DNA of 64,000 nt from Juglans regia (Eukaryota; Streptophyta; Magnoliopsida; Fagales; Juglandaceae), in assembly GCF_001411555.2 (NCBI RefSeq), contig NC_049901.1, positions 8,504,681 to 8,568,680 of the forward strand, given 5' to 3'. A model generated the notes under the pieces. It saw nothing but the letters and a program-made list of their open reading frames with translations, did no database searches and was not told where the DNA came from. Shown here one piece after another: positions 12,101 through 24,469 of this stretch (its first letter is position 1; every line of letters starts with the position of its first letter). The position numbers were made by a program, and so were the translations under genes.

Positions 12101-13549
12101 TGCTGCTCATCAATGTTGAGTTTGAATAATATCTTTCAGAAAATGAACTTGTTGAGTGCCTTGAAGCTTTTCTTTTCATCAGTTAGGATACAACTTTTTT
12201 TTAATGCATAATTTTCTATATAAGCATATGTTGACCTGACTAAACATGGAAGGTATTTATGTAATTATGTTCTATCTATATGATAATTGACAGCGATAAC
12301 AAGGACAAGCATCACTTTGAGTAATTCTTTATTAGAAAGGCTTGTGTACTTCCCTTACGCCTATGCTGCTGCTATCTCAACTATGCAATCTGAGTTCTTT
12401 GTCAATCTAAAGGTTGATGTACTCCTCTATGGAGCAATTGTCGCTGATCCTTGTTTCCCCTTTACTGATCCTTGTTTTACTCTTCAATATGGCTAACTTA
12501 TTAGTAGCCTTATGTCCTAGTGGTTACGCTATTTTTTCTTTTGAAGTTGGGGTTCAAATGTTCACATGTGATGGGGACAGGATTAGTGGGTTAAGAAGTT
12601 ACAGAACAAAATGGTCAACAATAGCTGGCTTGGTGGTCGTAGTATCATTATCCTTTTCACACATCATCGCATTAACCATTAAGCTTTCTTGGTTGTTTTT
12701 ACAGGGTCGTTTTGAGATACTTTCCTTGTCTGGATCATTTATGCCTACCGAGAATGGAGGAACAAAAAGCCGATCTGGTGGGATGAGTGTCTCTTTGGCT
12801 GGACCAGATGGTCGAGTGATGGGTGGAGGACTTGCTGGTCTCTTAGTGGCTGCTGGTCCTGTGCAGGTACAATCATTTGTTTTAGAAGAGAAATGAAGAA
12901 GAAAGGGACAGAAGTTAAAGGTCATTAAGCAATTGTTGAAATTTTAACCTTCAAATGCTAATCATCAGTACTCTGATATGTTTAAAATGAGAATGTATTA
13001 TAAGTTTTTCAAATATGAAATAAGTCACGTAGATGGGTAATAACGAGCTACCACTGTAGATAACACTGCGATCTTGCATAGTAATGCTCAGCGGATATGC
13101 CAATATGACACTAAAACTACATAAATTCTTCATTCATGTGTGTGCATGCCTATACATACTAGTGGGCGTGTATAATATGTTTTCTTTTGTCATCCCCATT
13201 AACCATTTGAATAGTTGTATAATTATTCTTTACCAATTGAATGTATCAGGTTGTCGTGGGCAGTTTCCTACCAGGACACCAGCAAGAACAGAAGCCCAAG
13301 AAGCAGAGAATTGAACCTACATCAACTGTGATCTCTACCCCTCCCAATCCTCTCCGTGTTGAAGAAACAAAAGGAGTCTATGGGGGAGAAAAAGCCATTT
13401 TGAAATCTTTCACACCCTTGCATGGCGACAGTTCAGCTTGTCTTAACCCGATTCAGGGCTTTAGGAGCTTGGCTGCCGACATTAAGACCTCTATGCCTGA
13501 AGAAGAATCTAAAGGTGCCAGCCAAATGAAGTGTGAGGTTTCTTGTTGA
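9174..13549 (+). CDS. AT-hook motif nuclear-localized protein (AHL, PPC/DUF296)
   Basis: A DNA-binding nuclear protein of the AHL family, whose members bind AT-rich DNA and assemble through the PPC domain. Five exons (9174-9525, 11158-11225, 11512-11643, 12705-12866, 13250-13549) join in phase to 337 residues. An AT-hook, KKKRGRPRKYG, lies near residues 44-58. A second basic patch near residue 100 reads KRGTCRGRPAESVKK and keeps only the RGRP core. The PPC domain (about 120-260) contains GANFTPHVLTVNAGEDV, SFSQQGSRAICILSANG, the family signature GRFEILSLSGSF and GGGLAGLLVAAGPVQVVVGSF. The tail is Ser/Pro-rich. ATG 9174 is the first in-frame ATG and fits the family. Introns 1 and 3 exceed 1 kb. 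The best resemblance is to the AHL1 group; the exact paralogue is undetermined. Confidence 0.93.
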
Positions 13550-13849
13550 TCATGTTCACTCCTTGTGTGCGGGCTGTCTTGCCTGTTATCTGTAGACTCT
13601 ACGAGTATTAGGCTCACCCAAATTTGTTTGACAGATATATAAACTTTATGGGCTATCTACAAAGGACAAACTAGGATTCAGTATGATGTTGGTTTTAACC
13701 CCCATAATTCTACCTTCTAATTAGACGTTAGGTAGGACTTCTAATATAATCAGGCTTGTATTGTGGAGCTCTTGTCATCATGTATTTTTCTAGTGTTTTG
13801 TTAATGATTGGTGCAGCATTTCAGATGTATCAAAACCTACCATGTCATT

Positions 13850-15100
13850 CTATTCTTCTGATTTAGTTCTCTGTATCTGAACGATTAAATTCAAGTAGAT
13901 TATTTACCCTTCGGCGATAGAAGGTTCTCTTGCACATCCCTTAGAAGATAATTACATGCAAAACTAACTAATATATGAGATTTTTACTTTTCACTTTAGA
14001 AAGTACCTAAAAAAACAACAATCACATCAATGCCATCCCAATTCAGAGCAAAATATATGAATATATAGACCTCCACATACATTAATATGGAATGAAATTG
14101 GGTTGGAAAGGATTACCATGTATCTGTGGAATGACATTATGACAGCACCGCACGCCACATAAATTTAAAACTGCAGACAAACCCAACTCCCCAAAAGATA
14201 AATAAATAAACAAAAAGAAATTCTAACAAACGTGGAAAAACAAAAGAATAAAAAATGAGTTGTGCAACATATAGTCACTTTTGTATATTCTTTACATATT
14301 TCGTTGATGTGATTGGTCAAAATAATTATTTTATATTAAAAAAATAATGCAACCAATCACGTTAGTGAAGTGCACAAAAGAGTACGTAAAAATAACTGCA
14401 CATACAGTTTCTAATAAAAAAATAATAATAATAAGTGGCTAGAATAAAAGAGATGTCACGTAATAGAAATCCGTAGTAGACGATGTTGTAAGTTGGTTTA
14501 TTTCTTACCTTGTATAAATTTTATATGGTGTCCATTTGCTGTTGCTGAATTCGATTGTATTGTTTTTTTTATTTTTTTGTCTTTTGCCTGCTTGCAATGA
14601 CATGGTTTGAAACTGTCCAAATCTCATCCAAATTAATATTAATGAAACACCTTAACAAATTTGCATGCATTTGGAAACATGAAGCTATTATTATAATAAT
14701 GCCTTGGTTGTTTTAGGAGAGTGTTCACCGAACTAACCCACGAGAGGATATAACCAAATATGGGATCAGTGGAGGATACATAGGCGCTTTAATATCTAGA
14801 AAAATAAAAATAAATAAATAAATAAAACGTAACTATAATATCACTGGACAGAAAACAGCAAACTCCAATCCCAAAGATCAAGTTGATGATATCCAGGGGG
14901 TTTTATTGTATTGGACCAGGTCTCTCGCGTTGTAACTACTGACTCAGAGAGAAAAATGCAGGTGACCTAACCTCTTCAGGCACAAAGATAGAGCAGTAGT
15001 TAGCATGAACTAATTCTCTTCTAGCACTAAAATGGTGCAGTTAGCATTTGTAGTTAGTAGCTGACACTCCCATTATATATATATATAGAGTGAGAGAGAG
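13850..15100. other. Intergenic with a MITE-like palindrome
   Basis: No coding sequence is supported. At about 14262-14412, arms containing gatgtgattggt and the inverted accaatcacgtt flank an AT-rich centre, as in a MITE. A tatatatata run followed by a GA repeat (15076-15104) lies just before the DUF688 gene and is probably its core promoter and leader. Confidence 0.5.
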
Positions 15101-15147
15101 AGAGAAAACAGGTGGAGAATATCTTCAGCTACAGAGTCCATTCCAAA

Positions 15148-16408
15148 ATGGCAGAGAAACAATTCACTGTAAACTCAAACAGGAAGCAGGCTAGGCAACC
15201 ACCTTCAGTCCCATTTCTTTGGGAAGAAAGGCCAGGAATACCTAAAAAGGACTGGAAGCCAGGTACTTCTTTGGTTATTCGGCCTGCTCCAAACCCTCCC
15301 GTCAAACTTGTTGTCTCGGTTCCCTTCTTGTGGGAGGAAAAGCCAGGAACGCCGCTGCCCTCCTTTTCACAGTCACCACCGCAAGAATCGGTGCCACCAG
15401 CAAGGCTCAGCAGCCCTCCATTGCTGTTAGCTTATGCTTGCCACTACAATGACAATGATAGCAATTATTACAATAAAAGTGGGAATTATGGAGGCAAGGG
15501 AGATGAAGAAGGTTTTTTTGAATCAGACATCGAAACATTCAGTTTTGAAACAGAAGGTTCGTGCAGCTCGGCTCCCTCTCTCCTAGCAAATTGCCTTGTA
15601 CCATTAACAGCAATTTCTACTGCTATTCCAGTGGAGAAAATATCAGCAGAGGAAGATAAGAGTGACCAGCTGGAAACCCCTTCCTCGCCAGCTTCTGAAA
15701 CAGACAGTAGTACAAGCAGCTATGTAATTGGCACTTCGAGCCTTGTAGGGGCTTCCTTCTTGGAACACCTGTTTCCACTCTTTCCACCCAGTTCTGGCTT
15801 TCTAGAGAAGGTAGGAGTAAAGGATTGCAAGACTTCAATGGAACCAAAAAGTAAACACTGCGATCTTGAAGGCAATAGCAGTGTCGTGGTAAGGAGCACC
15901 CCTACGCTTGGAGAGCTTATAATGATGAGCCAAAGGAGGAGTTACCAGAGAAAGGCTATTCAAATGAGAAAGCAGAATCTATCAAAGGTAAAACTCGATA
16001 TCTTGCTTCAATTTTGCTTATCATTAATCTAGGCATTAGCCTACTATAGAACAACAATTGGTAAGTATGTTTAACCAAGAAAAAAATACAGCAAAATTTT
16101 ACAAAAAAAGTAGTCAATTCCTTCCAACCCAAAAAGAGGAAAAGCAAATGTTATCTATCCCCTTTTTGAACAAGGAATGCGAAAACAACTTTTACTCTTG
16201 CCTGAATGGAACTATGACAGGAATTGACAAAGAAAGGTGCTTTCGGATGCTTCATTTTCAAATCTGGCAGCAAGATGATCGAAGCACTGTATCGGAAGAG
16301 GAAGCGCTTGCCGATATTGAAACTGATATAGAAAACTTCTACCTACTTGTGGCCCAACATTTCTGCATTCAGTTCCTTCCCTTCAGTTTCTCTTCAAAAT
16401 CATTATAA
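15148..16408 (+). CDS. DUF688 family protein, function unknown
   Basis: Plant DUF688 proteins have no established biochemical role. The main exon, 15148-15987, encodes the paired signature SVPFLWEERPGIPKKDW and SVPFLWEEKPGTPLP near residues 20-90. These two copies of the VPFLWEExPG motif are the hallmark used for the call. Ser-rich and acidic stretches follow (ESDIETFSFETEG, ASETDSSTSS), then a basic RRSYQRKAIQMRKQN end. The donor at 15988 (aag/gtaaaa) fits a second exon from an acceptor ending at 16270 to a stop at 16408. That exon would add QDDRSTVSEEEALADIETD and give about 325 residues. If the intron is retained, translation stops at 16032. ATG 15148 is the first in-frame ATG. The downstream exon is inferred from splice-site and phase fit only. 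Confidence 0.7.
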
Positions 16409-16567
16409 TTCTCATTTCTGGGAATTGACAGTGCAAAAAAATTTACTAAATCTGCGATGTATTGAATTTTCTCAACTCTATGAAATATAACTCAAAGACA
16501 GCTGAACTCATATTTCTGATAAACTTTTGTAAGGTGTCAATGTGAAAACTACTGAATTAGCTGTATT

Positions 16568-19537
16568 TCAACTTGAAGATTTGCAAGTTTCAGCAACTTT
16601 CCGGATCCGTTCTATAACTATAGGAATATCCTCTTCAGACAAAGAAGTAAAACAACATCGGAACCATCCCGGTTCTATGCAGTGACAAGCAGACCCCGGA
16701 GTTACATTGATCTTAGCAATATTCAACAGCTTTACCCATAAATCAAGTTCCCCTTTCTCACTATAAGAGGGAATTAATCCACTCATATCAACCCAACAAT
16801 ATAAACCAGCACTACTCAGTGCACACTCGATTCCTAATTTTTTCAAACCTGCCACAAACAAATCATGCATTTCCCGTATCCTCTTTTTGTTGGTCTCAAT
16901 ATATGCCCGAGTGAATCTGGTATCTGAGAGCATTGAAGTTAGCAGCCGCTGGGTTGGAGCAGAAATTGAAGAAAACCTTGTTAACCTTTTAGCAGCAACC
17001 AAAACACTATCATTAAAGGAATAGATCACCCCAACTCTAAATCCGGGAAGAGAGAGATCTTTCGATAGACCATATACTATATGAATTCTAGTTTTGTCAA
17101 TATCTTTCGAATCAAGAACTTCAGCCATGCTTACAAATTCCCCGGTTCCATGCATAGACCCCGCAAATATTTCATCAGCTATAATATGGATGTTCTTCTC
17201 TTGCGAAAAGTCTAAAAGACTGTCAAGTGTTTCCCGAGGTAGCAAATTGCCAACAGGATTTGCAGGATTAGAGATGAGAATCCCACGAACTTTTACTCCA
17301 CGTTTTCTTGCCTGATTAAATGCTTGATCAAGAGCGCTGATACTTATAATGAAGTTGTCAGTTCTTCGACAGTGAACTGGTATTAGTTCCACTCCAGTGC
17401 GCCATCTCATATCCCTGTCAAAACTGTAGATCATTTCTTAATTAGCTTCCACAGTAGATCTGAGTATAGAAAATTCAGGGGGTAGGTTGGTTTCTTAATT
17501 GATAAAAAAATGGTTTTATCCATAGATATCAACTTTTAATGAATATCATAGCATTACCCAGGATAATAAGGCGTGGGTACAAGAAATGCATTTCCTGGGT
17601 CTGCTAAGCAGAAGCATAGCATCTCAAGAGCAGGAGTTGCACCACAGGTCAACACCATCTGTGATGGGTCAAATGAGACTGCTCCTCCCATTACCTGAGA
17701 CATGAAACCTGCCATTGCCTGAAAAGTACCAAAAGGATAATTCATATTAGAAGTAATAGATATAGAAATACCACGAACTAAATGTGATTTCTGATTACAA
17801 AATTGGCTGATCACTTTTGCACAGTATTTACCCTTACATTTTTTCGCTCTTCGGTTATAGAAAATAATGAACATAAGAAAAAGGAAGTGACCTCCATTAT
17901 TCATTTTATTTTTTTGGCAATTTCTGTTAAATCTAATAATCACAATTTTTTTTGTTTTTCTGCATGTGAACGATGCATACGAGATGCAACATAATTATCT
18001 AAAAGAGAATCCATACAATTAATTTGAAGTATATTAACTGTTCCATGAGCTATCCTACAAAAGAAATTGGTTACTTCTCAATCGTTTTAAACAGATACTA
18101 ATCTTAGATTTAAGCAAGACACTAGCAATGATAACCAGTGTAATAAAATCTGCAAGTAAAAAAGAATATATTCAGTAGCATAAATTCAAGATGAACAGAT
18201 TCAAGCAAATCAGTGAAATCACTCTGAAGAAAAGAAAAATAAATAAATAACTAATAAAGGTGCAAACATTGTTTGACTAAATGTTGACTGTAAATTGTGA
18301 AGGGTTTACAGTCAGAGACATACAAACCTAATATCCTTTTTCTTTCAGTAAAAAATATTATTGACATTAATGAGCAAATGTGTAGCCTCAAGTACACAGA
18401 ACGTGTACAAGGGAATGACACCCAGTCAAGTGCTAGAAATAGATACAGGGAACAAGTATAATAACAGATTTTTGCCTCATTGCTATAGGGGAAAAAAAAT
18501 TCCAAAGATTATCGATGGTGGACACATAGACCTGCATCTGCTCATAACAGCTAAATGCTACCATCTTTAGACTAACCGTAACTGATTTGGCACCAGAATT
18601 AGACCTTCTACGAAACTAATTTACTACCAACTAATCAAAGATTTCCATAGAATATAGCCCATGAATTAAAAACCCAGCTATAATTAAATTCTCATACCAA
18701 TCATCACTTAACAGAGAACACTTGAATAGCTCGCACTCATTTACAACTGCAGTCAATATAGCATCAGTTGCTACGAATCCAAACAAGAAAAATCTTCCCT
18801 TTTCTTGTTTGAAATGAATAAAGGAATAAATTTTACCCCTTTTAACTCCATTAATCCATCGAACGGTTGGTACGCTACAATTCCACTAATACTCAAATAA
18901 CCGCCGTCACTTCCAATTACTGAATCCTTCAAGTTCTCCGAAAGCCATTTCTCAATCAAGTCAAAACACAGCTACAAATTACAATCACCCAAAAAAAAGA
19001 ATAACAAAGTTAGTCCAAACCAAGCCACCAAAAGATAAAAGGAAAGAGAATTAAAAAATAAACAATTAAACGACCAAAACAAAAACTCACTCTGTTTTCC
19101 GACAACCCAAGTTGGATAATCCCATTGGGGTTATCGAACCTGTCATAAGCGTCCTCCGAAACCTTATCCAACCCGATATAATATGGCGAGTCGTTCGGTC
19201 TCGCAATCGAGCTCGCCCTAGACGAGACTCGGACGCGTCCTATTGACCCGCGGGACGATAAATTGGACCGCGAGGATGAGCGTGGGAGTTCAGTGAGGTT
19301 GGACGAAGACTGAGACGGCAATGTTGGGTTCGAGTCGGACCTGGGAGAACGGTGCCGCTTAACGTAGAGCTGGAAGAAGTAGAAGAGGGCGCAGGGGATG
19401 AGAGAGCCCAATATAAGACCTCCGCTACCTTGGACTACCCCCTGTAGAGGCACTACGAGGCGCATCGCGGTGGCTCCGGCGGGCTTTCGAGCCTGGGATT
19501 CGGGTTCATAGTCTTCTGGGCTACGGGGTCCGGTCAT
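16568..19537 (-). CDS. PLP-dependent aminotransferase, ACS10/ACS12-like
   Basis: A member of the subgroup named after ACC synthase. Its Arabidopsis members ACS10 and ACS12 behave as aminotransferases rather than ethylene-forming ACC synthases. Four exons on the minus strand (19091-19537, 18837-18971, 17558-17718, 16568-17423) join in phase to about 532 residues. The N-terminal extension carries a hydrophobic segment ([20 protein letters not shown]) followed by a Ser/Arg-rich stretch and [12 protein letters not shown], typical of this subgroup and absent from true ACC synthases. The catalytic domain shows [54 protein letters not shown] and the PLP lysine in [13 protein letters not shown] (about K369). 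It ends with [14 protein letters not shown]. The start is either ATG 19537 or ATG 19465 (MRLVVPLQG, the Arabidopsis ACS12-like start); I chose the upstream one. Confidence 0.92.
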
Positions 19538-19639
19538 GAGTTTGGCGGGTGGGCCCGCCGAAATAGTCTCAGGCCTCGGATGGACTGTTGGAGTGGAAAG
19601 TTTGGTTGTGAGGAGATGAGGATGAGACAACGTTAAAAG

Positions 19640-20110
19640 TTTATAACTGTGTTTTTATTCGAGCTGGTTTTGGCATTTGAGGCGGCAGATGCCATTTTTT
19701 TGATTAATTTGGACCTTTTTGTGTTGCTATTCATTTGCTTAAAAGTGATAAAGTTGTAATTAATTTACAATTATTTTCAGAATTTTATAATATCTTTTAA
19801 TCAAAGCTAAAAGCAAAAGTCAAAATAGTTTTAAAAGTTAATATTTTATTAAATAATTATATAAAAGTTGTATAATAGTAGTAATTTTATCATTTTCGAA
19901 ATAACAATAATAATTGAAAGAAAATGATAGACATACAATATTTTTTATAACATTTTGTATAATTATATTTTAAATTAAGGATATTTTTATAAAGTAACTT
20001 ATAAAAATGATATCATTTTATATAACTATCCTCATTTTAAAATATTATTACATAAAAGATTGTAAAAAAAATTATACATATATCATTACTCGTAATAATT
20101 TTACTAAGGC
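19640..20110. other. AT-rich upstream region of the aminotransferase
   Basis: Divergent AT-rich DNA with no gene seen. It includes the presumed promoter of the minus-strand aminotransferase. Confidence 0.4.
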
Positions 20111-20114
20111 TTGC

Positions 20115-21690
20115 CTCGGATGTGTGGAAGGGAGACATCATGTTGCCTATTCTACATCTAGTTTCAAATCTCTATTCTGTGCATAGAAGTTAATTTTATT
20201 ATTATTATTATTTGGGTTAAATTTTATTATTTTTAAAGAAGGGAGCAACAGGTATTTCAAGGTACTAAGCATTCATCTAGTTCTACAGATTATATGAGAG
20301 AAAAAAGATATTAATAATAATGAAATAGTTTATAAATAGTAATAAATTAATTGAGTTAAGATGTTTTATAAAGTTTAAAAAAAAAATCAAATAAAAATAT
20401 TATATGATATTATTTTTATTTTGAGATTTAAAAAAGTTGAATTATCTTTTATATTTTATCTGAAAATTTGATAAAATTGTAATGATTAGACGTAAAAGTT
20501 GAAAATTTAAAATTTTAAAATTTAAAATTTAAAATTATTTGTGCTAATGGTGTTAGGATGTTAAGATAAAATAAGATGGATTGAGACTATATATGAAACT
20601 AAAAGTGCCTAACTGAAACATAACACAATTACGAAGGAGGTGTACAGATTGGTTTTTTAGGTTGTGTTTAGATGTTGAAGTGAGTTGAATTGAGTTGAGT
20701 TGAGATAATAAAATATTGTTATAATATTATTTTTTAATATTATTATTATTTTAGAATTTGAAAAAGTTGAATTGTTTATTATATTTTGTATTGAGATTTG
20801 AAAAAGTTGTAATGATGAGTTGAGATGAGTTTGGTAACCAAACTCACCGTCTTGTATATGCTGTATATATTGGAGATGTGCTACAATCACAAAATTAAAT
20901 TTATAAATTGATGTGATTTGATATGACTTGTTAATTTACTTTATAATAAAAATAATTTTATGATAAAAATAATATCATTTTATATAAATATCTTTATTTT
21001 AAAATATAATTATATAAAAAATTATAAAAAAAATATATGTGGGGAAGGAGACATCATGTTGCCTATTCTACATCTAGATTCTAGTCTCTATTCTGTGCAG
21101 AGAAGTTAATTTTTATTTTTATTATTTTTAAAGAAGGGAGCAACAGGTATTTCAAGGTACTAAGCATTCGTCTGGTTCTATAAATGATATGGAATGAGCA
21201 AGTTATTAATAATAATCAGATAATTTCTAAATAGTAATAAATTATTTGAATTTAGATATTTTATGAAGTTTTACAAAAAATATAGAGAAAAAATTAAATA
21301 AAAAATTACAATTTTATAATTTTATTTTTTATTTTAAGATTTAAAAAAGTTGAATTGTCTTTTATATTTTGCTTAAAAAATTTTAAAAAATCGTAATAAT
21401 TAAATATAAAAATTAAAACTTAAAGTTAAAAATTATTTTTGTTAATGGGATGTTGAAATAAAATAAGATGAATTGTGACTGTATATGAAACCAAAGGAGC
21501 CTAAAACATAACACAATTATGAAGGAGGTAAATGATTTTTTACTCTCCTGAAAAAGTAGAGTACTGGCACTTGAGATGCAGAGGATTTTTTTTTTTAGCA
21601 TATTCTGTTTTGGGTTGTTTGTATACAGATTGGCTTTTTAGTCTTGTATACGTTGTATATATTGGAGATGCACTTCAATCACAAAAATAT
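20115..21690. repeat. Local segmental duplication, two diverged copies about 0.9 kb apart
   Basis: Copy A (about 20135-20880) and copy B (about 21045-21675) share, in the same order, gagacatcatgttgcctatt, gaagggagcaacaggtattt, aaggtactaagcattc, cataacacaatta with gaaggaggt, and tgtatatattggagatg. Copy A carries a 189 bp insertion missing from B. Copy B carries about 95 bp (after gaaggaggta) missing from A. No coding potential is seen. Confidence 0.85.
20661..20849. repeat. MITE-like insertion, dated by an empty site
   Basis: A 189 bp segment with tgagttgagttgagat and ttgagatgagtttggt near its ends interrupts copy A of the local duplication between ttttttag and tcttgtat. Copy B reads straight through the same point (ctttttagtcttgtat). 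This is the same family as 37778-38000, in the opposite orientation. Confidence 0.75.
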
Positions 21691-22129
21691 TTCATATAAG
21701 TAAATTTATAAATTGGTATGATTTGATGTGATATGTTAATCTATTTTATAATAAAAATAATTTTACGATCTTACTAACTATATCAAACTATGTCAATTTA
21801 TAAATTTATTTTTGTGAGACATCTTTTCGTGGCCAAAGTTCTAAGTGAAAACTCAAATAACATACAAATCATACTCACTAAAGGTCAAAACCTCTCCCTC
21901 TCAAGCAACATAGGATCCCACACGCCACTTACACTCATTACTCATTAGTTATTACATATTGTGTTTGATGGTTGAATTTCTTTAGGGACGACAGTAATTT
22001 TGTTGCACAATGTTGTAATGACTTTGTGGTTGTAATAATTGTTTTTGGTTAGATTGTTAATCTTATAAGTTTGATTTTAGATTTTTTACTCAAAGCTTAT
22101 TGTAATCATGGTATTTTCGGTCATAAACG

Positions 22130-23690
22130 ATAGTGTATGAATATAATTAGTGTGGGAAGGATATAAAATCCCAGTTGGGCCCAATTGCGAGGAAAATTTG
22201 TGTCCCTCTCGGTAGGGTTGAGCACCGATAATGTCAGAGTTGGAGTACCCTACCTCCGACTCCGATTCGCATAGCCTCTGATTCGACTCCGACTTGTTAG
22301 AGCGGAGTGGGCTTTTTATTTGATTTTTTTTTTATTCCATTTGAAATTTCAATTTAACAATCTTGGACTCTTATTAATCGAATTTATGTTTCCAGATTTC
22401 AATTTTTTTTTAAATACCTTTTCAATTTCAATTTTATTAAAACTAAAATTGAAAAAAAAAATCATTGTACAAATTATTGTTATTATACATGTTATTACAT
22501 GTTAATGTTTATACATTAGTATTACATGTTATTATACATTGATTATTACACATTATTAGTACATGTTATTATACTTTAGTTATTATATATTAATATTACA
22601 TCTTATTATAAATTTATATATTTATGTTTATATACAAGACATTAGTATTAAATGTTATTATACATTAGTTGTTATTATGCATCAATGTTACATAATAGTA
22701 ATAGTTAATAGTATGGTGTTTACATATACTAAACTATTATTAGAGAATTTAGTCTATTTATATTATAGTATAAACATATTATTTTATAATAATTTGATCA
22801 TACTAGTATATTATTGAATTTAGTTAACTATATAAGTTATAGTTATATAAAATATATATGATTAATATATAAAAAAATACATATATTTTTATAAAATATG
22901 TACAATATCGGAGTCAAAGTTAGAGTCAGACAATCGGAGTCGGAGTCGGTACATCGCCACCTCCGATTCTGACTTTTTTGGTTAAAAAAACTCCAATTAT
23001 CATAGTCGAAGCAAAATCGGTGCGGAGTCGGAGGCAGAGTCAAAGGCAGAGTCAGATTTTTGCTTAGGCCTACCTCTCGGGCTGGCCTGAGTCTATACTG
23101 AGGACTCTTCACACATCTATCCCTTATGCAAGACCCACGGGCTGCCCGAGCTAAGGTGGCCGAGTCCCCACATCTACCCCTTATGTACGACCCATGGGTT
23201 GCACAAAGGGTAAGGAGGCCCAGGGCCCCGGCGAGAAGAAGCCCAAAGCCTGGGTAATAAGGAAGCAAATATAGGATGATGGGACGCCGACATTTATGAC
23301 ATCGCCCTGCACACACGCGTAATGATAGGGTCACAGACTCACGACGTCAAAAGCCTAACACACACACATGAGCAGAGACCACAATAAGGCAACTTGTCCC
23401 CAATAATGTGCACGACACGACCCCTGTCATTGACAAGGGCCTGTAGGAAGTGGTTGTGCCCACATACCTGCTACGAGGATGTGACCAAAAAAGGCAATGC
23501 CCTGTCAAAGGCCACAGTACAACGTCCTGTACAAAAGACAGACACCTTTGGCATGAGATACAGAGAGACCACCTCAATTAGCAGTATAAAAGCCAAACAC
23601 CAGGTTATTATTACTTTCTTATTTATTAAAATTCTCTCTAAGGAAGAAAAACATTGACTTAAACATCGAAAGTTACCAATAATCCCAAGC
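22130..23690. repeat. Decayed LTR-like sequence hosting a nested element
   Basis: Outside the nested hAT-type element, the flanks read continuously (tgtgtccctctcgg then gctggcctgagtc). They continue as GC-richer DNA with gcagtataaaagccaaac near 23580 and aaaacattgacttaaacatcg near 23650. A TATA box followed by a ttgactta-catcg segment resembles the promoter and early transcribed part of plant LTRs. No matching second LTR or retroelement protein is seen in the window. The class assignment is inference. Confidence 0.4.
22213..23072. mobile_element. Non-autonomous hAT-type DNA element, 860 bp
   Basis: The perfect 8 bp duplication CCTCTCGG at 22205-22212 and 23073-23080 brackets the element. Its ends are TAGGGTTGAGCA and, inverted, TAGGCCTAAGCA. 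Subterminal (TCCGAC)n-like runs occur in opposite orientation near each end (ccgactccgattcg, left; cggagtcggagtcgg, right). The interior is very AT-rich with imperfect acatgttattata repeats. Eight-base duplications and short TA-GGG-type ends are typical of hAT elements. There is no transposase. Confidence 0.8.
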
Positions 23691-24072
23691 CTCCACCTTA
23701 AAAGGAATGTACAAATGGATCAAATGTTTGACAAAATGGGAAAAACATACATTTTGTCAAACATAAACACAGATGCTCAAAATGATATATGGTCCAATTA
23801 GCTTGTAAAAGGTTAGAGACAGAAAAGAAAACGAAGCTATATTTTGTGTCAGTGGTTTGTGTTTCATTTTACTCGAAGTACTGTATAAATTAGTATCACA
23901 CAACGAATGATTCTGCATATCTGTAGGGGTTATTGTTGAGTCAAAAAAGGATACAGTTTATGTGAGGTGCAATTGCCAATTTCAGTTATTTGTGTTAATA
24001 TTTTTTCTTAAATTAGTTTGTTCGTGTGCATTGGATGGTGATAATTTCGATTGTTTTACAGATTTTAATATT

Positions 24073-24262
24073 GAGTAATGCTATATATAGTTGTAGAATA
24101 CGTAAGCATTGTATAATTCTTTTAGACTGTTTTAAAAAAGAGTATGGTCTAATATTAAAAAATATATATTTTTTTTATATAGATCTCATATTTATTTATT
24201 TTTAAAAAAAATTGCATGACATTACACACTTCACGACTGTATATATCAACACTCAAATTCTA
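24073..24262. repeat. MITE-like palindromic element
   Basis: The left end is gagtaatgctatatatagtt; the right end, inverted, is gagtgttgatatatacagtc. The centre is AT-rich. It lies about 200 bp upstream of the TPX2-like core promoter. Confidence 0.55.
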
Positions 24263-24454
24263 AAATTTTAATATTCATTTGATAAATAATACAGCAAGAA
24301 AATTATAATAAAATTAGATTTATAAATTGATATATATTGTATGATATTTGAGTTCTACTTTCGTGAAATGGCTTCGTGGTCAATACATGTTAAGTTCAAT
24401 GACAGGTAAAAAGTTCGGACCGCACCGGTTAAAAAATTCGGGGTTTCCTGAAAT

Positions 24455-24469
24455 TTTGGCGCTATAAAA
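24455..24469 (+). promoter_or_regulatory. E2F-type site abutting a TATA box
   Basis: TTTGGCGC (24455-24462) matches the E2F consensus TTTSSCGC. It is followed at once by TATAAAA (24463-24469). Transcription would then start near 24495-24500, ahead of a long CT-rich leader for the TPX2-like gene. Confidence 0.55.

Noticed and set aside
16568..19537. Calling the aminotransferase a true ACC synthase (ethylene biosynthesis)
   Set aside because: The N-terminal hydrophobic extension and the motif set match the ACS10/ACS12 subgroup, which lacks ACC synthase activity in Arabidopsis.
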